Positions 15,814-24,720 of a stretch of 64,000 nucleotides of DNA are shown piece after piece. This stretch comes from Marinobacter zhanjiangensis (GTDB taxonomy: Bacteria; Pseudomonadota; Gammaproteobacteria; Pseudomonadales; Oleiphilaceae). Each line of letters begins with the position of its first letter. Position 1 is the first letter of the stretch. The position numbers and the translations under genes were made by a program. Under the pieces are notes generated by a model, which was not told where the DNA came from, did no database searches, and was given only the letters and a program-made list of their open reading frames with translations. Where the stretch lies: NCBI RefSeq assembly GCF_014651935.1, contig NZ_BMXV01000002.1, forward strand, positions 1 through 64,000, in the 5' to 3' direction.

Positions 15814-17607
15814 ATGATGAAACCTGCAATTGAAAACAATAACGAACATGTCCGTGAGCTTTTGAACGAAAACCCCACCCCTCTGCAATTGCTTCGGCGC
15901 GCAGCCAGTCGTCATCCTGATAAGTCGGCCGTGGTCTACCTGCCATCTGCCGATGGTGCTGAGCCTCTGTCGGTGACATACAGCCAGTTGCTGGCAGAAA
16001 CGGAAAAGGTGATGGCAGCGATTCAGTCCAGTGATATCAAGCCGGACGAGAGCGTTGCGGTGTTCCTGCCGCTATTGCCTCAGGCCATTTCTGCCCTGAT
16101 TGCAGCATCCAGCGCTGCGGTGGCATTTCCGGTAAACCTTTTGTTGTCGGCGGAAGCGTTGGCTTCGCAATTCCGTCTGGCCAGGACACGGTTGGTTATT
16201 ACCATGGGCGCCCATCCTGCCCTGGACGTGCGGGATCGCGTTGGCAAGGCGGTGAAGGCTACCGGCGACATCAAGCTGGTGGAACTCCCGTTGGCAGGAG
16301 AGGTATCGCCAGATAGTGTGAGCTGGGCAGACTTTCTGTCTCAGGGTGACCTGGCCAGCTCAGGGGCCGATCAGGATACGGACAGAGTGGCTGCACTTAT
16401 TCACACTGGAGGCACCACGAGCGAGCCCAAACTGGCCGGCCTTACTCAAAGAAATCTGGCCGCAGGCGGTCTGATGGCAGCGGCAGGTTTTGGCTACAGC
16501 TTCGATGACCGGATCGTTAGTGGCCTGCCGCTATTCCACGTTGGCGGTCTGGTTGATGTGCTTTTGGCTTCTATTGCTGCCGAGGCAACGATTGTTTTCC
16601 CGACCGCGTTGGGCCTGCGAAACCCTGAGGTCATCAAGAACTTCTGGCCTGTTCTTAACCAGGTTGAAGGTACGATTATTGGTGGTGTGCCCACCATGTT
16701 GTCTGCGATCAGCGATGTCCCACGAAACGATCTGAGTGTTCCCACGCTTCGCGCTTCTGTGACCGGCGGGTCACCGCTGCCACTGGATCTGGCCAAACGT
16801 GTTGAAAAAGCCACCGGCTGCCCGGTTTATCAGCTTTATGGCATGACAGAAACGGCAGGTATCGCCTGCAATCAGTTTATCGACGGCGTGTTTCGCTCTC
16901 CCTGTGCGGGTAAACCGGTACCACTTGCGGAAATTTCACTGGGCAAACCCGGGGCTCCGCTTGAACCCGGTGCCTCCGGTGAGCTCTATGTCAGAGGTCC
17001 ACAGGTTTTTGCAGGCTATCTGACAGAAAACGGGTATCACAAAGAGGATCTGGATGGCTGGATAAGCTCCGGCGATCTTGCAGTAGTAGAGGAGACCGGT
17101 GACATCCGGCTCACAGGCCGCTCGAAGGAAATTATCATTCGTAGTGGCCATAACATTGACCCGTTAGTCATCGAGGAAGTCGCCATGAGCCATCCGGCCG
17201 TTGCCGAGACAGCCGCGATTGCCATGCCTGATGCCTATGCTGGGGAGCTTCCGGTCCTGTATGTGCGATATCACGAAGGTGAGTCGGTAACTGACGCAGA
17301 GCTTGAGGCGTTTATCGCGAGGCAGATCAATGAGCCGCCTGCCCGCCCGAAGCTTGTCCTTCCCCTGGACGAATTCCCCTATACCCCGGTTGGCAAGATC
17401 GCGCGATATCGACTTCGTCAGCTGGCGGCGGAAAGAGCAGCACTGGAGATTCTGGAACAGAAGGGAATTAAAGGTGAGGTCGTTGCCAGAGATCCCCAGG
17501 CAAAAGAGATCGAGATACGACCGGAACAATCACTGAGCCAAGAGCAGTCGGAAGATCTTTTGGGCGCACTTCAGGCTCTTGGTTTGACGGGGCGGTTGGT
17601 GACGTAA
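15814..17607 (+). CDS. AMP-binding acyl-CoA synthetase
   Basis: A 597-aa adenylate-forming ligase that activates a carboxylic acid to its CoA thioester. Visible core motifs: the P-loop-like ALIHTGGTTSEPK near residue 195, LYGMTETAG near residue 340, SSGDLA near residue 413, LTGRSKEIIIRSG near residue 430, and the catalytic-lysine motif PVGKIARYRLR near residue 527. An extra C-terminal tail of about 60 residues follows. A GGAGAG ribosome site precedes the ATG. It is co-transcribed with the crotonase, which would act on the CoA ester formed here. Substrate cannot be read from the sequence. Confidence 0.9.
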   Translation: MMKPAIENNNEHVRELLNENPTPLQLLRRAASRHPDKSAVVYLPSADGAEPLSVTYSQLLAETEKVMAAIQSSDIKPDESVAVFLPLLPQAISALIAASSAAVAFPVNLLLSAEALASQFRLARTRLVITMGAHPALDVRDRVGKAVKATGDIKLVELPLAGEVSPDSVSWADFLSQGDLASSGADQDTDRVAALIHTGGTTSEPKLAGLTQRNLAAGGLMAAAGFGYSFDDRIVSGLPLFHVGGLVDVLLASIAAEATIVFPTALGLRNPEVIKNFWPVLNQVEGTIIGGVPTMLSAISDVPRNDLSVPTLRASVTGGSPLPLDLAKRVEKATGCPVYQLYGMTETAGIACNQFIDGVFRSPCAGKPVPLAEISLGKPGAPLEPGASGELYVRGPQVFAGYLTENGYHKEDLDGWISSGDLAVVEETGDIRLTGRSKEIIIRSGHNIDPLVIEEVAMSHPAVAETAAIAMPDAYAGELPVLYVRYHEGESVTDAELEAFIARQINEPPARPKLVLPLDEFPYTPVGKIARYRLRQLAAERAALEILEQKGIKGEVVARDPQAKEIEIRPEQSLSQEQSEDLLGALQALGLTGRLVT

Positions 17608-17662
17608 CTGCCACCTGGTACACGTTGTAACTTAAGGAATTGTTCAGAGCCTCGCGCACGGC

Positions 17663-17684
17663 CGGGAGCCATCATGCGCTCCCG
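17663..17684. repeat. Hairpin downstream of acyl-CoA synthetase
   Basis: CGGGAGC and GCTCCCG arms around an 8-base loop, 56 bp past the operon's last stop codon. There is no T-run, so it is only a possible Rho-assisted termination or mRNA-protecting hairpin. Confidence 0.45.
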
Positions 17685-17759
17685 ACCAGAACAGGGTGGC
17701 CTGGTGTTACTCGCTGGTAGAATCTGGCGAAGAGAATGATCGTGTTGACGTGCCTGAAA

Positions 17760-18030
17760 CAGCGACGAGATCACGGCAGTTGCCGAGGCACAGGGTGTCG
17801 AGATTCAGGAAGACGACGTGGTGCTTTTCCACACCGGCTCGCTCATTATGGTGGGTGAAGATAATGAACGGTCCGGTAAAGCCTGGCCCGAGGAGGGCGG
17901 CGTCGCCATGGGTGCCCATAACTGGGGCCTTGAGGTTATTCCATTCGAAGATAGCATGAGCTTTTTTGACGTTCATCAGAACTGGCTGGCCAAGAATGGT
18001 GTAAACCTTCTCGAAACTGTGGATACCTGA
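17760..18030 (+). pseudogene. Cyclase family (kynurenine formamidase-like) remnant
   Basis: The frame gives a recognisable piece of the cyclase family: an EIQEDDVVLFHTG segment, then HNWGLEVIPFED and a DVHQNWLAKNGVNLLE end, typical of the C-terminal third of metal-dependent cyclases/hydrolases. A TGA at 17757 closes the frame upstream, so the N-terminal two thirds with the HxGTHxD metal site are missing. Between the HTG and HNWGLE segments the usual stretch is shortened. It is therefore a truncated, internally deleted relic. Confidence 0.65.
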
Positions 18031-18033
18031 CTC

Positions 18034-18987
18034 ATGCCCTTGATGGTTCTGATTACCCAGATTGTTCTGCCGGTCCTCCTGCTGATCTGGCTGGCGTGGT
18101 TTCCAGCGGTCGGGTTGCTGGCGCTGGGGTTGCAGGTACTTTCTGTCGGCGCTGTGCTGCTGGGTATCGGGCAGGCGGCTTTGTGGACCATGCCTCCTTT
18201 CTGGGTGCCCTACCTGTATTACAGCGTGTTCGTGCTGATCGTGGCGTGGCATCTGTTCCGGGGGCGTTTCTCCGGGAGCGGCTTCTGGCGCGCAGGCGGT
18301 GGGGCCACAATACTTATCCTGATGGCGTTCGGGCTGGGTTGCATTGGTGTGTACATGGCTTCTCTGGCCTATCAGGGCAGAGCCTTGCCGCCGGTGGAAA
18401 CGGTCGACATTGACCCACCTTTCGGACCGGGTACCTACCTTGTTGCCCATGGTGGCTCCACCGACATGGTGAATGTACACCTGAAAACCCTGGGCCCGGC
18501 TGTCGAACGTTTCAGGCCCTGGCGGGGGCAGAGCCGGGCCCTGGATATTTTCCGCATATCGTCCGCTGGCCTGCACAAGAGCGGGTGGGAGCCTTCCGAC
18601 CCGGCCCGCTAAGCAACCTTTGGAACCCCGGTGTTGGCACCTTGCGACGGTACCATTGCCAAAGTGGTGGACGGCCTGCCCGACATGCCGGTCCCGGTGA
18701 TGGACCCGGGCAACAGGGCCGGGAACTATCTGGCCGTGGACTGTGAGCGCTTCTTTGTGATCCTGGCTCACCTGAAGCAGGGCAGTATCCGCGTACAAAC
18801 CGGAGACAAAGTTGAGTCCGGCCAGCCATTGGGCGAGATGGGCAACTCCGGGAACAGCTCGGAACCCCACCTTCACGTTCATGCCCAGCGGGGGCTTCCG
18901 GAAGCCGCGCCCCTCGGAGGTGAGCCGCTGGCGCTGACGATCAACGGGGTTTTTCCTGTGAGAAACGACAGGATTCACATAAAATAA
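18034..18987 (+). pseudogene. Membrane-anchored M23 (LytM) peptidase, in-frame stop
   Basis: One continuous 318-codon frame interrupted by a single TAA at 18610-18612. Before the stop are four hydrophobic segments (residues 1-115) and the first part of an M23 domain with a histidine in VAHGG and an aspartate in SRALDIF. After it the domain continues in the same frame with FGTPVLAPCDGTI, GNYLAVDC, LAHLKQGS and the HLHVH metal/catalytic motif. Homologous order is kept across the stop, where a tyrosine codon would fit. A base substitution is the simplest explanation; readthrough or a sequencing error cannot be excluded. If intact, it would cut cell-wall peptides. Confidence 0.75.
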
Positions 18988-19053
18988 ACTAAGCCAGCAA
19001 CAGTCTGTCCCCCCGTGAAGCATTGAATAACCGGATTATTATGTGAGGGCGAG

Positions 19054-20061
19054 ATGAACTACTCAGAGCAGGCAATGAATACGTGGCGTCACCTGTCGCT
19101 GGATAACGCAGCGCACGATTATTCCGTGCTCGTGCATTATGCGACGCTGGCGGCATCCAGTCACAATACACAGCCCTGGCTATTCAAGCTGGAAGAAAAC
19201 CGGATCAGAATTCTTCCGGATCTTTCACGGCGTTGCCCGGCGGTCGATCCTGACGACCACCACCTGTATGCGAGCCTCGGCTGTGCCGCCGAGAATCTTC
19301 TGCTGGCGGCGGAAGCGGCGGGGTTGAAGGGCCGCCTCTGCTATGACCCAGAGACCTCGGGTGTGCAGATTGATCTGCAGGAAGCACCCCCTTATCGGTC
19401 GCCTTTGTTCGAGGCCATTCCTGAAAGACAGTGTAGCCGGGTCGAATACGATGGATCAGAGCTGACTGCTGACCAGCTGCAGTTGTTAGAAAAGGCCGGG
19501 CAGGGCGATGGGGTTTCCATCCTGTTGTTCACGACTGATGATGAAAAAGAGCAGATTGCCCGATATGTGGCAGAGGGCAACAGCGCCCAAATTGGCGACG
19601 CTGCATGGATCCGTGAGCTGAAATCCTGGGTTCGCTTCAATGGGCGTGAGGCAGTGGCCAAAAGTGATGGTTTGTATGGGCCGCTGATGGGCAACCCGGC
19701 CGTACCCCGATGGCTTGGCCTATTGGCGATGCACTTCGGGTTCTCGGCGAAGAAGCAGAACCAGAAAGACCTCAGGCTCATCCGGAGCTCATCTGCCATT
19801 GCCGTACTGGTGTCTGAAACGGACGACAAACCTCACTGGATTGAGGCCGGCCGGTGCTATGAGCGGCTCGCTTTGCAGGCAACGGCGCTGGAGCTGAAGA
19901 CAGCCTTCATTAACCAGCCGGTTGAGGTGACTCCATTGCGGGCGGAATTTGCCCGTTTTCTCGGGGCCGGAAACCAACGGCCAGATCTTGTGGTAAGAAT
20001 CGGCCGTGGGCCTGATGCACCACGATCACTGCGCCGACCGGTGGAGCAGGTCATTGCCTGA
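19054..20061 (+). CDS. Acg-like nitroreductase family protein
   Basis: A 335-aa FMN-binding nitroreductase-fold protein of the Acg/large nitroreductase type. It begins with the conserved ASSHNTQPW segment near residue 35 that contacts FMN, followed by DPDDHHLYASLGCAAENLLLAA and a C-terminal WIEAGRCYERLALQATALELKTAFINQP segment shared by the fold. Start ATG follows GAGGGCGAG. It is monocistronic by spacing. Substrate is unknown; mycobacterial Acg is thought to sequester FMN rather than catalyse, which may apply here. Confidence 0.8.
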   Translation: MNYSEQAMNTWRHLSLDNAAHDYSVLVHYATLAASSHNTQPWLFKLEENRIRILPDLSRRCPAVDPDDHHLYASLGCAAENLLLAAEAAGLKGRLCYDPETSGVQIDLQEAPPYRSPLFEAIPERQCSRVEYDGSELTADQLQLLEKAGQGDGVSILLFTTDDEKEQIARYVAEGNSAQIGDAAWIRELKSWVRFNGREAVAKSDGLYGPLMGNPAVPRWLGLLAMHFGFSAKKQNQKDLRLIRSSSAIAVLVSETDDKPHWIEAGRCYERLALQATALELKTAFINQPVEVTPLRAEFARFLGAGNQRPDLVVRIGRGPDAPRSLRRPVEQVIA

Positions 20062-20106
20062 AAAGCAATCCGCCAGAAGGTCGACGGGCCTGGCGTCAAA
20101 CCGGCC

Positions 20107-21003
20107 TCACTCCTTGAGTGCCAGAATCCGCCTGGCGCCGGTGAGCACAATGATCCCGACGACGGTGCCGATCACCAGGTCCGGGTAGTTCGAGCCGGTC
20201 CAGGCAACCAGTGCCCCGGCCAGAATGACGCCCAGGTTGATCACCACATCATTGGCGGAAAATATCCAGCTGGCCTTCATGTGGGCGCCACCTTCCCGGT
20301 GTTTGAAGATCAGCAGCAAACAGGCGGTATTGGCGATCAATGCCAGGGTGGCGATGGCCATCATCATCACCGATTCCGGCTCGCTGCCGAACACAAATCG
20401 CCGGCCCACTTCCACCAGCACCCCCAGTGCCAGAATCAGCTGAAGCACGCCCGCTACCCGGGCTGCCCGCAACTGCATTTTTACACCGTGGCCGACGGCA
20501 TAGAGGGCAAGGCCGTACACCGCCGCATCGGCAAACATATCCAGCGAGTCGGCAATCAGGCCGGTCGACTGGGCAATCAGCCCCATGGTCATCTCGACCA
20601 CAAACATCAGACCGTTGATGGCCAGCAGAATCCACAAGGTGCCGGACTCTTCGGCTTCACCGGCCCTGGAAGAAGCCGCAGCCCGCACAGTCTCCGGGTC
20701 TGCCGGACGGGTTTCCCGGAGCGAGGCACCCAGGCCCAATGGTGTCAGCTTGCCGGTAATGGGCTCGGCCCCGCCATCATGAAGCACCTCCAGAGTGCGG
20801 CCAGACAGGTCGAACGAGAGCCCCTGAATACCTTCGAGCCCGCCCAGTGCCATGCGGATCATCCGCTCCTCCGAGGGACAGTCCATCTTTGGCACCGAGT
20901 AGACACTGACCCATTCGCCGGACGGGCCGGACGTCTCCAGGGAGGAGGCCTCATCAGTACCGGGGGTGTCACGGTTGCGTTGGTCGTTGCCGGCGTTGCT
21001 CAT
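20107..21003 (-). CDS. Cation diffusion facilitator-like transporter with N-terminal HMA-like domain
   Basis: A 298-aa inner-membrane protein. Residues 30-95 contain a heavy-metal-associated-like fold with a shortened metal motif (MDCPSEERMI instead of GMxCxxC). About six transmembrane segments follow, with the CDF metal site SLDMFAD near residue 153 and SANDVVIN near residue 248. The family pattern HxxxD is changed to NDxxxN here, so metal selectivity may differ from zinc. The C-terminal cytoplasmic CDF domain is missing, as in short CDF relatives. Likely role: export of a divalent metal. It diverges from the DUF1778-GNAT pair, whose operator lies between them. Confidence 0.75.
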   Translation of the reverse strand: MSNAGNDQRNRDTPGTDEASSLETSGPSGEWVSVYSVPKMDCPSEERMIRMALGGLEGIQGLSFDLSGRTLEVLHDGGAEPITGKLTPLGLGASLRETRPADPETVRAAASSRAGEAEESGTLWILLAINGLMFVVEMTMGLIAQSTGLIADSLDMFADAAVYGLALYAVGHGVKMQLRAARVAGVLQLILALGVLVEVGRRFVFGSEPESVMMMAIATLALIANTACLLLIFKHREGGAHMKASWIFSANDVVINLGVILAGALVAWTGSNYPDLVIGTVVGIIVLTGARRILALKE

Positions 21004-21075
21004 GGATAAACCTCAAAAGACTGTGATAGCGCGTATGTTATCGCCGACGAAACGTTCGGCAAGCAATTCTATTAA

Positions 21076-21128
21076 ATGTGTGCCATTATGGCATACACAT
21101 TTACGGCCTGATGTTGAGCGCCTATACT
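21076..21128 (+). promoter_or_regulatory. Toxin-antitoxin promoter and palindromic operator
   Basis: An imperfect palindrome at 21076-21100 (ATGTGTGCC, central ATTAT, GGCATACACAT) abuts a sigma70-like promoter: TTTACG (21100-21105), 17 bp, TATACT (21123-21128). Ribbon-helix-helix DUF1778 antitoxins autorepress from such sites, so this is the likely operator. It could instead control the divergent transporter. Confidence 0.55.
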
Positions 21129-21163
21129 ATCCGCGAGACAGTCATCCTCGGAAGGAGCAAGCA

Positions 21164-21484
21164 ATGACCGTTGCTGCCGAAAGGTCCAAAGACACCCGGG
21201 TTGTGGCCCGCGTGGATCAGGAGACCCAACAATTTATTGCCCAGGCTGCTGAGCTGGCCGGCATGAGTGTCAGCCAGTTCCTGGTGGACGCTGCCCGATC
21301 CAGAGCCGAGGAGGTTGTTGACCGGGCCACACGTATTCAGGTTTCTGCCGAAACAGGCAACCGCATGCTGGATATTCTGGATCGGAAGCCAGGGAAGCCG
21401 TCGAGCAAATTGCTGCGTAACGCGACCAGCTACAAGGAAGCCGTGAATGACACTGAAACTGGTGGTCATCCAGAAGAGGCATGA
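21164..21484 (+). CDS. DUF1778 ribbon-helix-helix antitoxin (TacA-like)
   Basis: A 106-aa protein of the DUF1778 class, which binds DNA with an N-terminal ribbon-helix-helix and neutralises a GNAT toxin with its C-terminal tail. The TRVVARVDQETQQFIAQAAELAG segment followed by SVSQFLVDAA matches the family. ATG at 21164 is chosen because GGAAGGAG lies just upstream; the open frame extends further back without family sequence. The toxin gene overlaps its 3' end by 38 bp, the usual arrangement. The tail after residue 80 is longer than typical and may fold on the toxin. Confidence 0.85.
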   Translation: MTVAAERSKDTRVVARVDQETQQFIAQAAELAGMSVSQFLVDAARSRAEEVVDRATRIQVSAETGNRMLDILDRKPGKPSSKLLRNATSYKEAVNDTETGGHPEEA

Positions 21485-21962
21485 CCGGAAGAACTTTGAT
21501 TGCGGATACCAGGCGCTGAACCAGTTTCTGGCCCGAAGCGCCAGAACATCCAGCGACAAAAGAATGACCCGGACCTACGTGCTGGAAGCCTCGCAGGACC
21601 CCGACACAGTCATTGGATTTGTGACCCTGACTTATACCAGCATCGAGATTCCGGACGAGTGCCGGCCCGGCAGGAACCTGAAAAGCCCGGTGCCCGCCTT
21701 GCTTCTTGCCAAAATGGGGGTCTCGAAACAGCACAAGGGCCAGGGATACGGCAAGCACCTTCTGACCTTTGCGATCAAGCAAGCGGCAGAAGTATCCAAC
21801 CAGGTCGGCGGTGTCGGTCTTGTGGTAGACGCCAAGGATCAAAAGGCAAAGTCGTTTTACCTGGACCAAGGCGGTGAGGATTTTGAAGTGATCGACGACA
21901 CCGGGCTCAAGCTCTGGTTACCAATTGATATCTGCAATGCGATAGCGCAGGCCACCCTGTAG
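21447..21962 (+). CDS. GNAT acetyltransferase toxin (TacT-like)
   Basis: A 171-aa GNAT enzyme. Toxins of this type acetylate the amino group of charged tRNAs and stop translation. The N-terminal FDCGYQALNQFLARSA segment is the signature of DUF1778-linked toxins. The acetyl-CoA pyrophosphate loop is GQGYGKHLL near residue 98, and a tyrosine in the KAKSFYLDQGGEDF segment is the likely catalytic residue. It overlaps the antitoxin gene. The following OGFr-like gene starts 2 bp after its stop, so all three may be one transcript. Confidence 0.85.
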   Translation: MTLKLVVIQKRHDRKNFDCGYQALNQFLARSARTSSDKRMTRTYVLEASQDPDTVIGFVTLTYTSIEIPDECRPGRNLKSPVPALLLAKMGVSKQHKGQGYGKHLLTFAIKQAAEVSNQVGGVGLVVDAKDQKAKSFYLDQGGEDFEVIDDTGLKLWLPIDICNAIAQATL

Positions 21963-21964
21963 CC

Positions 21965-22471
21965 ATGCCTGACCAGAATCCGTTGATAGCGTTTACCCTC
22001 GGCACCGGCACCGATCACAAGGGCCGCACCATCGAGGACATTCTGGCCCTGGACGACTTCTGGCTGGAGCATACCCACGACTACATCCAGTGGCTGTTCC
22101 CTATTCCCGAGGCGGGGCGGTTCAACGGGTTTGCGCCGGTGCTGGACCAAACAGTGCGGGAGCGGTTTGCCAATGACCCGGTGATGCAGGCACAGCAGCG
22201 CCGCGCCCTGGATCGCATGCTGCGGTTCCTCGGATTGGTCCGACAGGAAACCACTATAGAAGCGGGCCCCGAGCTCAATCCCCGGGACCATATCTGGTTG
22301 AAAAGAGGTGGGCACAACCATTTGCGCCTGACTCGTATGATCCGGAGCCTGCACTGCTGCCATCAGCACGACCTGGCTGAGGGCCTCAAGACGGCAATCA
22401 TCGGACTCGCCAGGACTCGCGGGTACGTTCGGGACGAAACCCTGGAATACTGGCTACGTGCGACAGACTGA
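21965..22471 (+). CDS. Opioid growth factor receptor-related (OGFr_N) protein
   Basis: A 168-aa protein matching the bacterial OGFr_N-domain family: the HDYIQWLFPIPEAGRFN segment near residue 38 is characteristic, with FLGL and HNHLRLTRMIRSL later. Function of the bacterial members is unknown. The start codon lies 2 bp after the GNAT toxin stop, so it is probably translated by reinitiation; no separate promoter is evident. Whether it belongs functionally to the toxin-antitoxin pair is open. Confidence 0.75.
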   Translation: MPDQNPLIAFTLGTGTDHKGRTIEDILALDDFWLEHTHDYIQWLFPIPEAGRFNGFAPVLDQTVRERFANDPVMQAQQRRALDRMLRFLGLVRQETTIEAGPELNPRDHIWLKRGGHNHLRLTRMIRSLHCCHQHDLAEGLKTAIIGLARTRGYVRDETLEYWLRATD

Positions 22472-22481
22472 GGACCGATAT

Positions 22482-23153
22482 TCAGGTCCGGGTGCGTAGC
22501 TCCACGATCACAACCGAGAAAGGCTTGGTTTTTTTACCGCTTTTCTTGTCGTCGGCAAACATTTGGGGCAGGGCGGATTCCTCTCTCCAGACCGATTTTA
22601 CCTTGCAGGTCATTGTTTTTCTGAATTTCTTCCTGCTGATCAGGCTGTCTTCCACAATCTCATCCAGCCTTTGCTGCCAGCTTTCCTGATCCCGCTCGGA
22701 TTTACGCTTGGTGATGAAAACCAGGTAGTTGGTTTCAAGACGGCTTCGGGCACCGACACTGTCGGCGAGCAGAGCAATACGGTCGATATCATACCTCAGT
22801 GAGGTGAACTTGCTGCCTTTCTTGAACTCGATAATGTGGGCTGCTTTTCCGGATTTTTTGGTGAACAGCACCACATCAAACCGGCCGGAGGCGCGGGTCT
22901 CTTTCTTCTTGAGGAGTGATTTTTCGCCGGGTATCGACAAACTCCTGATAATTTGCGAAACAGAACCCTCCAGGCGATATCGGAAGTTGGAGAACTGATG
23001 ATCAAAGTGCGCTGCAACACTGGTGCACATAAAGTATTCCGGCATATCACTAAGAGGTCTGCCGCAGGCATCCATTGCGTGCTGGTGTGCAGCCATCAAA
23101 GCCTGTTCAATATGCTCGACACGGTTGTTGCTGGAAGAACGGACCTGGGACAT
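22482..23153 (-). CDS. Hypothetical protein with PD-(D/E)XK nuclease-like motif
   Basis: A protein of about 223 aa that I do not recognise as a named family. The middle (about residues 95-120 from this start) reads GRFDVVLFTKKSGKAAHIIEFKKG: an aspartate, a hydrophobic strand, then E-F-K, the spacing of a PD-(D/E)XK nuclease core. The N-terminal part is helical with a conserved-looking CTSVAAHFDHQFSNF segment; the C-terminus is basic. The start is uncertain: the open frame reaches 23453 but would overlap the divergent phosphatase gene, and the ATG at 23153 lacks a good ribosome site. It converges with the OGFr-like gene. Confidence 0.5.
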   Translation of the reverse strand: MSQVRSSSNNRVEHIEQALMAAHQHAMDACGRPLSDMPEYFMCTSVAAHFDHQFSNFRYRLEGSVSQIIRSLSIPGEKSLLKKKETRASGRFDVVLFTKKSGKAAHIIEFKKGSKFTSLRYDIDRIALLADSVGARSRLETNYLVFITKRKSERDQESWQQRLDEIVEDSLISRKKFRKTMTCKVKSVWREESALPQMFADDKKSGKKTKPFSVVIVELRTRT

Positions 23154-23267
23154 GATTCGGGTCTCTGGGGAGATAAATGAAAATCCGGCCAGGCAGTATG
23201 TATGCCGCTTGTCAGTAGAGCGATAACATTCTGAAAGATTTAACATTATTTTTGATGAGGCAGTTTC

Positions 23268-23906
23268 ATGAAACTCGTCTGTATCTCTGACACCCACAGC
23301 CTGCATCGCCAGATTCCCGAGGTTCCGGACGGGGACGTGCTGATCCATGCCGGCGACTGCCTTGGTTCCGGCACCATTGAGGATGTCGCCGAACTGAACA
23401 GCTGGTTTCGACGCCTCCCTCATCCTCACAAGATCCTCATTGCCGGCAATCATGACTGGGTGTTCCAGGAAGCGCCGGAGCAGGCCAGGGACAGGTTGAG
23501 CAACGCGACCTACCTTGAAGACAGCGGTATCGAGATCGACGGGGTGCGCTTCTGGGGCTCTCCGTGGTCACCCACTTTCATGGACTGGGCGTTCATGCAG
23601 GACCGGGGCGAGCCGATCAACCAGTACTGGCAGCGCATACCTGACAATACCGATGTGCTGATCACCCACTCGCCGCCCCACGGGATCGCAGATCGGGTGG
23701 ATACGGGCCTCGAGTTCGAAAACGTGGGATGCAGGGATCTGCTGGCAAGGGTGCGCCAGCTGAAACTGAAGGCCCATATCTTCGGGCACATCCACGAAGG
23801 CTACGGCGAATACGTCGAGGGCAGTACCCGGTTTATCAACGCCAGTACGTGCAATGTGCGGTATGAGCCGGTTAACCCGCCGGTGGTGGTTGAGTTGGGG
23901 CGGTAG
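23268..23906 (+). CDS. Calcineurin-like metallophosphatase
   Basis: A 212-aa metallophosphoesterase. Metal-binding motifs, in order: SDTHS at residue 7, HAGD near 27, GNHD near 61, and the His motifs LITHSPPHG near 125 and FGHIHEGYG near 168. It resembles the small YfcE/MPPED-type phosphatases that hydrolyse phosphodiesters such as cyclic nucleotides; the natural substrate is not predictable. No neighbours are linked by overlap. ATG follows GATGAGG. Confidence 0.88.
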   Translation: MKLVCISDTHSLHRQIPEVPDGDVLIHAGDCLGSGTIEDVAELNSWFRRLPHPHKILIAGNHDWVFQEAPEQARDRLSNATYLEDSGIEIDGVRFWGSPWSPTFMDWAFMQDRGEPINQYWQRIPDNTDVLITHSPPHGIADRVDTGLEFENVGCRDLLARVRQLKLKAHIFGHIHEGYGEYVEGSTRFINASTCNVRYEPVNPPVVVELGR

Positions 23907-23954
23907 TGTCCCTGCGACCGGGCCAGAAAAGAGGGCTGCCCCGGTGCTGGGCAC

Positions 23955-24329
23955 TTACTCAATGAGTCCGAAGTGGGCAATGGTTCCAATGAACAGAAAA
24001 GCTATAACGGAACCAATCCAGGTATAGAAAAAGAGGCGCCCCAAGAATCGATCGAACCAATTCGTATGCGCATAAATGGGCCGCTCATCCGCTGCTGTAA
24101 AACTGAGCCGGGACTTTCGCAATCTAAGGCTCAGCCAGTGAGGGCGAGAGAGCGCGCCCGCAACATTGAGTATGTCCCAGCCACTAGCCAACTCCATTCC
24201 CAGTTTGTCGCGGACCTCCGGGTTCTTGCGCAGTCTTCTTACGGTGACCTGCCCAAATATCACGTAAAGCAGGGCCGCAAGAAACATGAAACCTGCAGTG
24301 ATGCCCAATAATTGAGTGGATAAAGTCAT
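23955..24329 (-). CDS. Small hypothetical membrane protein
   Basis: A 124-aa protein not assigned to a family. Two hydrophobic spans, at residues 7-28 and 95-118, flank a basic cytoplasmic-type loop (RRLRKNPEVRDKLGMELASGWDILN, then LSLRLRKSRLSFTAADERP). The two-span plan recalls UspB-like stress proteins, but I see no clear sequence match. It has its own gap on both sides. Confidence 0.5.
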   Translation of the reverse strand: MTLSTQLLGITAGFMFLAALLYVIFGQVTVRRLRKNPEVRDKLGMELASGWDILNVAGALSRPHWLSLRLRKSRLSFTAADERPIYAHTNWFDRFLGRLFFYTWIGSVIAFLFIGTIAHFGLIE

Positions 24330-24720
24330 TGCCTAGCCAGTCCATGATCGCGTCGTACCACTCCCCGGCACGAGCCTTGGTGAACAGATCGGCGCGAAAC
24401 CTGCGCTATTGGTTTAGTGGCAGTGCCGGTTATACAGTGAATCGTCTGTCAGGCTGCATTGGCCGAGTGCCGCACGGGCGTCAGAGGAAGTGCTGGAGAG
24501 CAGGATTTCTGGCATGGTCAATTCCTTTTTGGCTGGCCTCGCCGAGAGCCAAAGCTCTCTGGCGAAGCGTAACTTCATCCATGGAGTTCGCTTTTGCTGA
24601 CTGGAATATAGCACCAATGGAAAGCGGGTCAAAGCATGGTTCATCTGGTTCTGGATCGGGTTCCGGAACCCGTGTAGGGGCCAATGCCTGATTCGTCATC
24701 ACCCGATAGAAGGCTGAGCA
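24330..24720. other. Intergenic, possibly decayed
   Basis: No supported gene. A plus-strand frame (24329-24691) and minus-strand frames (for example 24414-24644) are open but lack ribosome sites and recognisable products. The esterase gene promoter should be near the right-hand end. Confidence 0.4.

Noticed and set aside
17707..19023. Minus-strand frame of 438 codons
   Set aside because: It runs antisense through the cyclase and M23 relics, is His/Gln/Pro-rich and has no family likeness.
20281..21009. Plus-strand frame of 242 codons
   Set aside because: It is the shadow of the cation transporter on the other strand, which has clear transmembrane and metal motifs.
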